In this document: piece by piece, positions 23,726-32,377 of the stretch | Position numbering within the stretch: the first letter of the stretch is position 1 | How the letters are laid out: each line of letters begins with the position of its first letter | From: Elusimicrobiota bacterium | GTDB taxonomy: Bacteria; Elusimicrobiota; Elusimicrobia; UBA1565 | Reading direction: 5' to 3' | Assembly (NCBI GenBank): GCA_016196755.1 | Contig: JACPXC010000055.1 | Span: 1-47,686, forward strand | DNA length: 47,686 nt | Notes under the pieces: model-generated | The model's database searches: none | Told to the model about the DNA's origin: nothing | The model's input: the letters and a program-made list of their open reading frames with translations, nothing else | Position numbers and translations under genes: made by a program

Positions 23726-26700
23726 ATGATGGACCGACCCGGCTTCGACCCGTCCACCGTCAACGACGTGGAGACCGCGCGCCTGGCGCTGCGCTGGTCC
23801 CTGGAGAAGATCCACGCCCTCCAGGGCGAGCTCCAAGAGACCAAGGACGCCGCCACGGAGGCCGTCGACAAGCTCCGCATGGCCACCGAGAAGCTCGCCG
23901 AGAAGGACGGGGCGATCCTGCGCTGGCAGAGCACGATCAAGGTCTGGGAAGCCAACTACAAGGACCAGCAGAAGCTCGAGGAGGAGATCCGCGCCCGGCT
24001 CGAGAAGGAGGTGGTACGCGAGGAGGACGGGCGCGCCAAAGAGGAGCGCCGCCAGCTCAACCTGCAGATCGAGGCCCTCAAGACCGAGATCACCGGCAAG
24101 GAGGGCCAGCTCGGCCAGCTCCGGCGCGAACTCATCGACGCGGTCAAGGGTGCTAAGGTCGAGAAGGAGCGCGAGATGCAGGAGACCCTCGCCTACCAGG
24201 AGCGCGCCCTCGAGGAGACCAAGGGCTCGCTCCTCGAGCGCCTGCGCATCCAGCAGGAGGCCCTGCGCTCCCGCGAGCGCGACCTCGAGGACCAGCAGCG
24301 CCTGCTCGACGAGAAGGTCAAGGCTAAAGAGGTCGAGGTCCGGCGCAAGTTCGAGCGCTACGAGGAGGAGCACCTCAAGCACAACCGCGAGGTCCTCGAG
24401 CGCGAGGAGGCCGACCTCGCCGCCCGCTTCGAGGCCAAGCTCGTCCACAACGAATCGCTCCTGCGCGCCAAGGAGGGCCAGCTCGAGGACCGCCGCCGCC
24501 GGCTCGACGAGGAGCACGCGCGCCGGATGGACGAGGTCGAGGCCGTGGCCCGCCAGCGCCAGGAGAAGGAATGGAGCCGCCTCCAGGAGCGCCTCGAGGT
24601 CGAGCGAAAGCTCCTCGAGGAGCACTTCCGCCAGAAGGAGGCCCGCCTCGACGAGGACATCCTGCGCCGCAACGCGGAGGTCCAGACCCACTATCAAAAG
24701 ACCGAGGAGACCCTGATCGCCAAGTACCAGGCGGTCCAGAACCAGCTCATAGCCAAGGAGCGCGACCTCCACGCCGAGCACCATGCCCGCCTCGAGGTCG
24801 CCGACGAGAAGGGCCGCGCCGCCCTCCAGGCCAAGGAGGCCCAGCTCTTCGAGCGCCGCAAGGCCGAGGAGGCCGAGCTGGCCCGCCGCGAGGAGGCCCT
24901 GTTCGCGCGCGAGGGCGCCCTCCAGGACGAGGCGCGCCACCGGGAGATGGAGCTCTCCGAGAAATACCGCGCCCTCCAAGAGGAGCAGGCCGCCAAATCC
25001 AAGGAAGACTGGGAGCTCCAGACCCGGAAGTTCCAGGAGGCGCTCGGAGAGCAGCGGCGCCGGATCGAGTCCGAGCGCGCCGAGCTCGAGGACCGCGCCC
25101 GGGCACGGGAGGCCGAGCTCGACAAGCGCGCTCAGACGCTTGACGCCGAGCGGGCGCACGTCAAGGTCGAGGCCGCCGAGGCCCTCCGCGGGATGGCCGC
25201 GGCCCTCGACGAGAAGCTCCGCGCGCGCGAGAAGGAGTGGGGCGAGCGCCAGCGCGCGCTCGAGGCCTCGGAGGGCGAGCGCTGGGCGCGCCGCGAGCGC
25301 GAGCTCGAGGAGCGTCACCGCGCGGCCCTCGACGAGGCCAAGCTCCGCTTCGGCGCCGAGCTCGACGCCGAGCGCCGCGTCCTGGAGTCAGGCGACCAGC
25401 ATCGCCGAGAAGAGGTCTCCCGGGAGTTCCTGGCCCGCGAGAGCGAGCTGCGACGGAACCTGCAGGGCCAGCAGAGCGCCTGGCTGCGCGAGCAGGAGGC
25501 CGGGTTCGAGAAGCTGCGCCAGGAGCTCCTCGATAAGCATATGAAGGAGGCCGAGGCCCTGCGCTCCGAGAGCGAGGCCCGGATCGCCGCGCTGGAAACC
25601 GAGAAGAGCCGCAAGGTCCTTGAGGAGCGCAAGGCCCTCAACGAGGAGCACCGCCGCGCGTCCGCCGAGCTCGAAGCGCGCCAGGAGGCCCTCGAGAAGC
25701 GCGTGGCCGAGGAGCTCGAGCGCCGCAAGGCCCAGCTCGAGCTCGAGCAGGCCGCCGGCCTCGAGGTCGAGAAGGCCCGCCTGCGCCAAGAGCGCGCCGA
25801 ACTCGAGGCCCAGCACGCCCTTCTCAAGGAGACCCTTTCCGCGACGCTCGATGACAAAGAAAAGCGCCTGCGCGCCGAGTTCTTCGAGCGCGAGGCCGCG
25901 CTCAAGGCCGAGGGCGGGCGCAAGGAAGAGGTCTACCGCAAGGCCTACGAGGAGGCCGGAGCGCGCGAGAAGGCCAACCTCACGGCCCGCTATGAGGGCC
26001 TCGAGAAGACCCTTCGCGCCGACACCGCCGCGCGCGAGCGCTCGCTGCAGGAAGCCTGGGCCAAGCGCGAGCAGGATTGGCTGGTGCGCCGCGAGGAAGA
26101 GATCAAGGCCGAACGAGAGCGCCTCGAGGACGCCTTCCGCCAGAAGGAAGCCGCGCTCGACGGCCTACGCCAGTCGCTCGAGGAGCGCCACCAGGCGCGC
26201 CTGCGCGAGCTCGAGGGCATGGTCCGCGCGCGGACCCAAAAGCTCGAGGAGGCGATGACCCGCCAGCAGGAGGAGGTCGAGGCCGCGCGCCTGCAGCTGC
26301 AGATCGAGCTGCGCACCCGCGAGGCCCAGCTCGCCGAGACCCTGCGCCAGAAGGAGACCGAGATGCGCCGCGCCCTCGAGGAGCGCCGCGCCGAGCTCTC
26401 GCGCCTGGAGGCCGAGTTCCAGGCCTCCTCGGTCAAGCGCGAGGCGGAACTGCGCGAGGAACTCAGCCGCCGCCAGGCCGAGCTCATCAAGACCCAGCGA
26501 GAAGCCTTCGACCAGGAGCGCCGCGAGGCCGAGGCCGACGGCCTCAAGACCTGGGAGGAGCGCCGCCACCAGCTCGAGCTCCAGTACCAGCAGAAGGAGA
26601 AGCTCCTCGACGAGACCGTCACCGGGCGCTTCCGCGACGCCGAACTCGCCCTCGTGCAGAAGGAGAAGGACCTCATCCTGGCCTACGAGGACCGGCTGTT

Positions 26701-27328
26701 TAAGTCCCGCACCGAGGTGGAGACCTCCTACCGGGCCCGCGAGGAGGCCCTCGAGATGAAGTACCTCGAGATCGAACGCCGCATCACTTCCGAGCGGGTC
26801 TCCAAGGAGAACGCCTGGAACCTCCAGAAGCAGGAGCTCATCGAGCGCCAGATCGCCGCCCTGCGCGCGGACTTCGAGGCCAAGGGTGCCGAGGCCGCCG
26901 CGCGCGCCGAGGAGACCGACCGCCGGCTCGAGGAGCGCCGCAAGGGCCTCGAGGAGTCGCACGACAAGCGCCGCCGCGAGCTCGAGGCCGGCGTGGCCCA
27001 GGAGCGCGACCAGGCGCGCGCCTTCCTCGACCGCCGCTCCAAAGAGCTCGAGGACGCGTTCCGCGAGAAGTTCGCCGAGCTCGAGCGCGACAAGAACCGC
27101 GCCGCCTCATGGATCCAGCAGAAGGAGGAGGAGCTCCTCGAGCAGCACCAGAAGCACGAGGCCGACCTCCGCAAGGCCTGGGAGCTCAAGCAGCTCGAGC
27201 TCACCCACGCCTTCGACGAGCGCACCCGCAAGCTCGCCGAGGAGCGCGAGGGCCTCCAGAAGGACTACGAACGGCGCCTGCGCGAGATCGAGCTGCGCGG
27301 CAAGGACCGCCCGCACACTAAAGATTAG
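23726..27328 (+). CDS. giant coiled-coil protein
   Basis: A 1200-residue protein made almost entirely of heptad-patterned, Glu/Arg/Lys/Leu/Ala-rich helix (for example EEIRARLEKEVVREEDGRAK, LEERRKGLEESHDKRRRELE). There is no signal peptide, membrane segment, ATPase head or globular domain. Only the first 20 residues (MMDRPGFDPSTVNDVETARL) and the last ten (GKDRPHTKD) are not coiled-coil-like. ATG at 23726 and the next ATG are both possible. A single chain could extend over roughly 170 nm at 0.15 nm per residue. It is probably cytoplasmic and could be a filament, scaffold or spacer; no family was recognised. It is transcribed towards the CHASE2 cyclase, with 11 nt between the stop codons. Confidence 0.8.
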   Translation: MMDRPGFDPSTVNDVETARLALRWSLEKIHALQGELQETKDAATEAVDKLRMATEKLAEKDGAILRWQSTIKVWEANYKDQQKLEEEIRARLEKEVVREEDGRAKEERRQLNLQIEALKTEITGKEGQLGQLRRELIDAVKGAKVEKEREMQETLAYQERALEETKGSLLERLRIQQEALRSRERDLEDQQRLLDEKVKAKEVEVRRKFERYEEEHLKHNREVLEREEADLAARFEAKLVHNESLLRAKEGQLEDRRRRLDEEHARRMDEVEAVARQRQEKEWSRLQERLEVERKLLEEHFRQKEARLDEDILRRNAEVQTHYQKTEETLIAKYQAVQNQLIAKERDLHAEHHARLEVADEKGRAALQAKEAQLFERRKAEEAELARREEALFAREGALQDEARHREMELSEKYRALQEEQAAKSKEDWELQTRKFQEALGEQRRRIESERAELEDRARAREAELDKRAQTLDAERAHVKVEAAEALRGMAAALDEKLRAREKEWGERQRALEASEGERWARRERELEERHRAALDEAKLRFGAELDAERRVLESGDQHRREEVSREFLARESELRRNLQGQQSAWLREQEAGFEKLRQELLDKHMKEAEALRSESEARIAALETEKSRKVLEERKALNEEHRRASAELEARQEALEKRVAEELERRKAQLELEQAAGLEVEKARLRQERAELEAQHALLKETLSATLDDKEKRLRAEFFEREAALKAEGGRKEEVYRKAYEEAGAREKANLTARYEGLEKTLRADTAARERSLQEAWAKREQDWLVRREEEIKAERERLEDAFRQKEAALDGLRQSLEERHQARLRELEGMVRARTQKLEEAMTRQQEEVEAARLQLQIELRTREAQLAETLRQKETEMRRALEERRAELSRLEAEFQASSVKREAELREELSRRQAELIKTQREAFDQERREAEADGLKTWEERRHQLELQYQQKEKLLDETVTGRFRDAELALVQKEKDLILAYEDRLFKSRTEVETSYRAREEALEMKYLEIERRITSERVSKENAWNLQKQELIERQIAALRADFEAKGAEAAARAEETDRRLEERRKGLEESHDKRRRELEAGVAQERDQARAFLDRRSKELEDAFREKFAELERDKNRAASWIQQKEEELLEQHQKHEADLRKAWELKQLELTHAFDERTRKLAEEREGLQKDYERRLREIELRGKDRPHTKD

Positions 27329-27339
27329 CGCGCCCGCGG

Positions 27340-29652
27340 CTATTTGCTCGTGGCCGTGAAGACCCCGTCCCACGACGGGCCCGGCGGCTCCGCGCGGCAG
27401 GCCGCGATCCTGTCCTCGTAGAGGTGGTAGAGCTTGCCGAGGCCCAGCCCCAGCGCGTCTGCATCTTTCCCGCATTCCGACATAAGCGCCGAAGCCTCGT
27501 CCCAGCGCTGGCCGCGGTAGGCCGCCAACATCTCAGCGTGGCGCCCTGCCAGCTTCTGAAACCGCGGGTCCCCCGCCAGCTTTTCGTCGCCGAGCAGAGT
27601 ATAGATGTGGACCGGCACGGTCTTGCCCTTCACCTTGATGAGGTCGAGCTCGAGCACCGCGAAGCCGGGGGCCGCGGCCTTGGTGTTCGGGCCGATGACG
27701 ACGTCGACGCCGTAGCTCTTGGATTGACCCTCGAGACGTGAGGCGAGGTTGACGTCGTCGCCGAGGACCGAGTAGTCGAAGCGCATGTCCGAGCCCATGT
27801 TCCCGACGCAGCAAGGCCCCGTGTTGAGCCCGATCCCGGCGTGGATGGGGATGAACGGGCGGTTCGCGGCCTTGGCCTCCGCCTCCCAGCCCGCGTTGAG
27901 GGCCACGAGGTCCCGGCGCATCGCCAACGCGGCGCGGCAGGCATTCAGCGGATGGCCCGGCACCTCGAGCGGGGCGTTCCAGAACGCCATGATGCAGTCG
28001 CCCATGTACTTGTCGATCGTCCCGCCGTGGTCGAGCACCACCTGGGTCATCGGGGTCAGGTAGCGGTTGATGAAGGTGGTCAGGCCGTGGGCGTCGAACT
28101 GCTCCGAGATGGTCGTGAAGCCGCGGATGTCGGAGAACATCAGGGTCATCTCGCGGACCTCGCCCCCGAGCTTGAGACGCGAGGGGTCCTGGGCCAGCTG
28201 CTCGACTAAATCAGGGGACATGTAGCGGCTGAAGGCGCCGCGCACCTGGCGCTTCTCGGCCTCGTTGCGCAGGTAGCCCACCAGGGTCGAGGTGATGTAG
28301 ACCGCCAGGACCACGAATGAGGGCAGGACGGGGTCGAAGAGCAGGCGGCGCCCGCCGAAAGCGCCGTTGAAGGCCTGCCACGACAGCCAGATCACCAGCG
28401 AGACCGACCCCGCGGTCAGCAGCGCGCACCAGGCCGCCCCGAGGCGGTTCATCAAGGCGATGAGGAGGACGCCGAGGACGATGAAGAAGATCTTCTCGAT
28501 CTGGTCCGCGTAGTCCGGGCGCTCGAGGAAATGGCCGCCGATGACTTGCTCGGCGATCTGGGCGTGGAGCTCGACCCCCGGGGCCGTCGGGTTGCGCGGC
28601 GTGGCGCGCAGGTCCTTGAGGCCGGCGGCGCTCGTGCCGATGAAGGCGATCCCCCCCCCGAGCTCGGCCGGGTCGAAGCCCTTGTCGAAGAGCTTCCACG
28701 CCGGGATCGTGCGCGGGACGAAGGGGTCGGTGAAGTGCAGCCAGACCCCCCCCTCGGAGTCGGTCGGGATGGTCAGCGGCGCGCCCTCCACCGGGATGCG
28801 CACCGCTACCACGCCGCTCGTCGCCCCGTAGGTCCGCTCCCCGCTGCCCCCGGCCGACTTGAGGATGTAGTTCTGGTCGGCGCCGGCGGCCAGGCGGAGG
28901 GCCTCGAGGGCCAGGGACGGGTAGAGATTCTCTCCGATCCGGAAGACCAGCGACACGCGGCGGATGACGCCGTCAAGGTCCGGGTTCGAGTTGATCGAGC
29001 CGTTCCCGGCGATGGCGGCCTCGAGGAGCGGGCGGTTGACGATGGCGCCGGTGAAAGACGGCAGATAGGCGGACACGTCCGGCCCCGAGATGTTGAAGCC
29101 GCGCTTGAGCGCCGGCAGGCGCGCGCCGTGCTCATGGACGAGACTGAAGCCCATCATGACCGAGGTCCCCTCCCGCTCAGCCGCCTTGACGGCCCGAGCC
29201 AGGACCTCGTCGGAGTCGGGCAAGCCGGCCAGCCGCGCCTTGACGTCGGCGAGGGAAGCCGGTAGGCTGCGGGCCAACTCGCGCGGCGAGGTCCGGTCCG
29301 CCTCGGCGAAGATGGCGTCGAAGGCCACGACCCGCACCTGGCCCGAGAAGCGCGCGACGAAATCGGCGAGCAAAGTGCGCGGCCAGGGCCATTGGCCGAG
29401 CTTCGCCAGGGTCTCGTCATCGATGTCGATGACCCGCACGCCCAGGCCGGGGTCATAGGGCCGCGGGGCGCTGCGCTGGTACTGGTCGAAGACCTTGAGC
29501 TGGAAGGCGCGCACCAGGTCGAAGTCGGCGTTGAAGACCGCCACGGCCGCGACCAGCACCATCCCGGGCAGCATGATGTGGGTCCAGCGATGGATGAAGC
29601 GCTGGTTCCCTTCGATCGTCTCTTTGAGCTTCTCGGCAGTCCTGCGCAGCAT
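27340..29652 (-). CDS. CHASE2-domain class III adenylate cyclase
   Basis: About 770 residues. It has a short cytoplasmic start, one membrane helix (IMLPGMVLVAAVAVF, around 26-40) and a CHASE2 sensor domain facing the periplasm (about 50-375, with VRVIDIDDETLAKLGQWPWPR and VVAFDAIFAEADR). Three close membrane helices follow (about 380-460), then a class III cyclase domain. The metal Asp is in MFSDIRGFTT (near 505), with KYMGDCIMAFWNAP. FDYSVLGDDVNLASRLEG carries the Asp that favours ATP and the Asn/Arg transition-state pair. All catalytic residues appear intact, so cAMP production is expected. ATG at 29652 gives a normal N-terminus; an in-frame ATG at 29706 is possible but nearly reaches the divergent gene. 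CHASE2 cyclases often neighbour FecR-domain proteins, as here. Confidence 0.88.
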   Translation of the reverse strand: MLRRTAEKLKETIEGNQRFIHRWTHIMLPGMVLVAAVAVFNADFDLVRAFQLKVFDQYQRSAPRPYDPGLGVRVIDIDDETLAKLGQWPWPRTLLADFVARFSGQVRVVAFDAIFAEADRTSPRELARSLPASLADVKARLAGLPDSDEVLARAVKAAEREGTSVMMGFSLVHEHGARLPALKRGFNISGPDVSAYLPSFTGAIVNRPLLEAAIAGNGSINSNPDLDGVIRRVSLVFRIGENLYPSLALEALRLAAGADQNYILKSAGGSGERTYGATSGVVAVRIPVEGAPLTIPTDSEGGVWLHFTDPFVPRTIPAWKLFDKGFDPAELGGGIAFIGTSAAGLKDLRATPRNPTAPGVELHAQIAEQVIGGHFLERPDYADQIEKIFFIVLGVLLIALMNRLGAAWCALLTAGSVSLVIWLSWQAFNGAFGGRRLLFDPVLPSFVVLAVYITSTLVGYLRNEAEKRQVRGAFSRYMSPDLVEQLAQDPSRLKLGGEVREMTLMFSDIRGFTTISEQFDAHGLTTFINRYLTPMTQVVLDHGGTIDKYMGDCIMAFWNAPLEVPGHPLNACRAALAMRRDLVALNAGWEAEAKAANRPFIPIHAGIGLNTGPCCVGNMGSDMRFDYSVLGDDVNLASRLEGQSKSYGVDVVIGPNTKAAAPGFAVLELDLIKVKGKTVPVHIYTLLGDEKLAGDPRFQKLAGRHAEMLAAYRGQRWDEASALMSECGKDADALGLGLGKLYHLYEDRIAACRAEPPGPSWDGVFTATSK

Positions 29653-29734
29653 GTCCGGCGGGATTATCCCATAGTCTTGACGCTTATGTGACCTTTTTGG
29701 GACCATCCCGTCTCTCTATTAAGGACAGGAGCCC

Positions 29735-31111
29735 ATGAAGAAAATCACGCTGCTGCTGCTCGCCGCCTTGGCGGCCATGCCGGTCCTTGCTCAAGACATC
29801 GACGAGGAGGCTCGCCGGTCGGCCCGCCAGGCCGAAACCGAAAAGCGTTCCGAGAAGGCCGCCGCCGAGGCCTCGGACCGCAAGCCCCTCGAAGGGGCCG
29901 GCTCGGTCACTTATGAGGACGTCCTGGCTCAGCCCGACAACGTGGAGCTCAACTACCGCTGGGCCAAGAAGCAGGTCGAGGCCGGCGACATCAAGGGCGC
30001 CTCGGCCACCCTCGAGCGCATCCTGATGGTCAAGCCCGGCTTGACCCGGATCCGCCTGACCTACGCGGTGATCCTTTACCGGCTAGACAACATGGCCGAG
30101 GCCCGCCGCGAGCTCGAGCTCGTGAAGGCCCAGTCCTCGGGCGCCGTCCGCGCCGAGGCCGAGGAGTACCTGGCGCGGGTCGAGAAGCGCACCCGCCTCA
30201 CCCATTTCCACGGCACTCTCGGGGTCGGCTACCAGTACGACGACAACCGCAACGCCGGACCGGCCTCCCATCAGCGGCTCTTCCGAGGCACGGCCCTGAA
30301 CCTGGCCACCGGGCGTGCCACCGACGACACCAGCGTCCTCATGCTGGCCGGGTTCGGCGTGCGGCGCGACCTGCGGGGCCCGCTGGCCAAGGCCCTGTTC
30401 GCCGACCTCAACTACTACCGCGCCGAGCAGACCAACCTCGACACGCTGGACCTGCAGGCCTACTCCTTCGCCGCCGGCGCGGAGTTCAAGCTCGGACGGC
30501 TCACGGTCACGCCGACGGCCCTGGCCGACCACATCCGCCTCTCCGAGGAGACCTACCTGCGCACCCGCGGAGGCCGCCTGCGCTTCGACCGCAGGCTCAA
30601 CAAGCGCATGGCCGTCCACGCCATCGCTCAGGTGCTCGTCAACGACCACATCCGGACCACCGACATCCCGACCGCCACCGAGCGCACCGGCACGGAGTCC
30701 ACGCTCCGCGGCGGGGCCAGCCTGGTCGTGGCGCCGACCCAACGCGTGGCCGCCGAGTACGGCTATCAACAGAAGGACGCCCGCAAGATGTACATCGCCT
30801 ACGACCGCCATTCGCTGGCCCTCACCCATACCTGGCTCATCGGCGGGGGCCGCTTCCTCCTGAGCGGCCTGGGGATCGACCGCGACCGCTACGCCGCGCC
30901 CGACCTGGTCATCGCCAGCGCCGAGCGCGCCGACGACCGCGCCCGCGTCCACCTCACGATCGGCCAGCCGCTGGGATTTCTCGGCAAGCTCTTCGAGCCC
31001 ATGCTCCTGACCGCCGGCTACGAGTACCTGCACGTGAACTCGAACATCCTCAACTACGCCTACACCAACAACAAGGTCAACACAATGCTGATCTACCGCT
31101 GGGACCACTGA
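29735..31111 (+). CDS. Slam-like TPR plus beta-barrel outer-membrane protein
   Basis: A 458-residue protein with signal peptide MKKITLLLLAALAAMPVLAQ and a charged linker. Two or three TPR-like helical hairpins cover residues 60-150 (ADNVELNYRWAKKQVEAGD-type repeats, then TRIRLTYAVILYRLDNMAEARREL). From about 155 alternating beta-strands (FHGTLGVGYQYDDNRNAG, ADLNYYRAEQ and LTPTALADHIRL-type strands) run to the C-terminal LIYRWDH. This TPR-plus-barrel layout is that of Slam (DUF560) proteins, which move surface lipoproteins across the outer membrane. AGGACAGGAG precedes ATG at 29735. It is the first gene of a run with two FecR-domain proteins that may be its substrates; that is inference. Confidence 0.65.
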   Translation: MKKITLLLLAALAAMPVLAQDIDEEARRSARQAETEKRSEKAAAEASDRKPLEGAGSVTYEDVLAQPDNVELNYRWAKKQVEAGDIKGASATLERILMVKPGLTRIRLTYAVILYRLDNMAEARRELELVKAQSSGAVRAEAEEYLARVEKRTRLTHFHGTLGVGYQYDDNRNAGPASHQRLFRGTALNLATGRATDDTSVLMLAGFGVRRDLRGPLAKALFADLNYYRAEQTNLDTLDLQAYSFAAGAEFKLGRLTVTPTALADHIRLSEETYLRTRGGRLRFDRRLNKRMAVHAIAQVLVNDHIRTTDIPTATERTGTESTLRGGASLVVAPTQRVAAEYGYQQKDARKMYIAYDRHSLALTHTWLIGGGRFLLSGLGIDRDRYAAPDLVIASAERADDRARVHLTIGQPLGFLGKLFEPMLLTAGYEYLHVNSNILNYAYTNNKVNTMLIYRWDH

Positions 31112-31120
31112 GGCAACGCC

Positions 31121-32377
31121 ATGAAAATCTCCCTACTCCTCCTCGTCCTGCTCGTCCCCGCCGTCCGCGCCGCCGAGCCCGTGTCGATCGGCGCCGCCGC
31201 GGCGGTCTCCGGAGCCGTGTCGGCCGCCGCCCCGGGAGCCGCCACGCGCTCAGTGGAAAGCGGCGCCCGGATGTTCCATAAGGACGCCGTCACGACCGAC
31301 GCCCAAGGGCGCCTCCAGGTCATGCTGCTCGACGAGACGGTCTTTACGATGGGGCCGGGCAGCCGGATCGTCCTCGACGAGTTCGTCTACGACCCCTTCA
31401 CGAGCGCGGGGAAGGTCACGGCCGAGGTCACCAAAGGCGTGTTCCGCTTCGTCTCCGGGAAGACCGCGCGCCGCTCGCCCGAGGGACTCAAGGTCAAGCT
31501 CCCGGTCGGGACTTTAGGGATCCGCGGCACGATCGCCGGCGGCAAGGTAGAAGGCGACTCGGCCCTCATCGCGCTGCTGGGACCCGGACAGGACAACAAC
31601 GCCGACGAGCGGCCGGGGGCCGTGTCGGTCGAGAACGCCGGCACCACGGTCATGCTCGACGAGCCCGGCACCGCCACGCGCATCCCAAGCGCCGGCGAGC
31701 CCCCCTCCCCCCCGTTCGTCCTCACCCCCGAGCTCCTGGCGGAGCTCTCGGCCGCCCCGCCCGGCGGCGACTCGGGTTCCGAGCCGGCCGCCGGCGGCTC
31801 GGCCTCCGAGGAGTCGGGCCAGGAGACCGCGGCCGGAAAGGTGGGGGCCGGGGACACCCTCGGCCTCGACGATGAGCAGCAGTCCCTCGCCGAGGCCTCG
31901 GCGTTCGCTTCACAGTCGCTGGGCTCGGGGGTCTTCACCTGGGAGGACCTGCGCGCGGCAATCCAGAGCGGGACGGCCTTCTACGACGGCACGGGCAACT
32001 ACTCCTGCAGCGGCGGCGCATGCGGGGGCGGGAACTCCGGCAACTTCGCCCTCCATTTCAACGTCAACTGGGGCGACCGCGAAATCGGCGGACCCTCGCC
32101 TCAGACCTCCCACTTCGCCATCACCACCGGCCCATTAAATACCGGGACCGAGACGCCGGCCTCCAATATCCCATTCATCAGCTTCGCGGCCCTCAGCGGC
32201 GGGGCCACGCTGACCCAAGGACCGGACTTCTCCGGGTCCGACTCAAACTTCGACGGCAGCTCGTTCACCTTCAAGGACGCGCGGACCGTCGAAGGGACCC
32301 TCCAGTACAGCATCGGCGGCGCCACCGCCAGCGGCAACGTGACCTCGCCCTGCATCTCGGGGGACTGCCCGCCTTGA
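31121..32377 (+). CDS. secreted FecR-domain protein with C-terminal barrel-like domain (copy 1)
   Basis: A 418-residue exported protein. A signal peptide (MKISLLLLVLLVPAVRA) is followed by a FecR domain (about 35-150; MFHKDAVTTDAQGRLQVMLLDETVFTMGPGSRIVLDEFVYDP and GTLGIRGT). A Ser/Gly/Glu-rich low-complexity linker (about 195-255) leads to a C-terminal beta-rich domain (about 265-410) opening with FYDGTGNYSCSGGACGGG and containing FALHFNVNWGDREIGG. The C-domain resembles the small barrels of Slam-exported proteins. Unlike classic FecR it has no membrane anchor or anti-sigma N-terminus. It follows the Slam-like gene by 9 nt and overlaps copy 2 by 4 nt. Confidence 0.8.
   Translation: MKISLLLLVLLVPAVRAAEPVSIGAAAAVSGAVSAAAPGAATRSVESGARMFHKDAVTTDAQGRLQVMLLDETVFTMGPGSRIVLDEFVYDPFTSAGKVTAEVTKGVFRFVSGKTARRSPEGLKVKLPVGTLGIRGTIAGGKVEGDSALIALLGPGQDNNADERPGAVSVENAGTTVMLDEPGTATRIPSAGEPPSPPFVLTPELLAELSAAPPGGDSGSEPAAGGSASEESGQETAAGKVGAGDTLGLDDEQQSLAEASAFASQSLGSGVFTWEDLRAAIQSGTAFYDGTGNYSCSGGACGGGNSGNFALHFNVNWGDREIGGPSPQTSHFAITTGPLNTGTETPASNIPFISFAALSGGATLTQGPDFSGSDSNFDGSSFTFKDARTVEGTLQYSIGGATASGNVTSPCISGDCPP

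Noticed and set aside
23597-25318. 573-codon minus-strand Leu/Gly-rich frame opposite the coiled-coil gene
   Set aside because: It arises from complementing GAG/CTC-rich codons; its apparent hydrophobicity is an artefact.
29685-29705. CRP-like site (TGTGA-N6-TGGGA) between the cyclase and the Slam-like gene
   Set aside because: Only one half-site matches the consensus; the other has two of five bases. Tempting beside a cAMP cyclase but not supportable.
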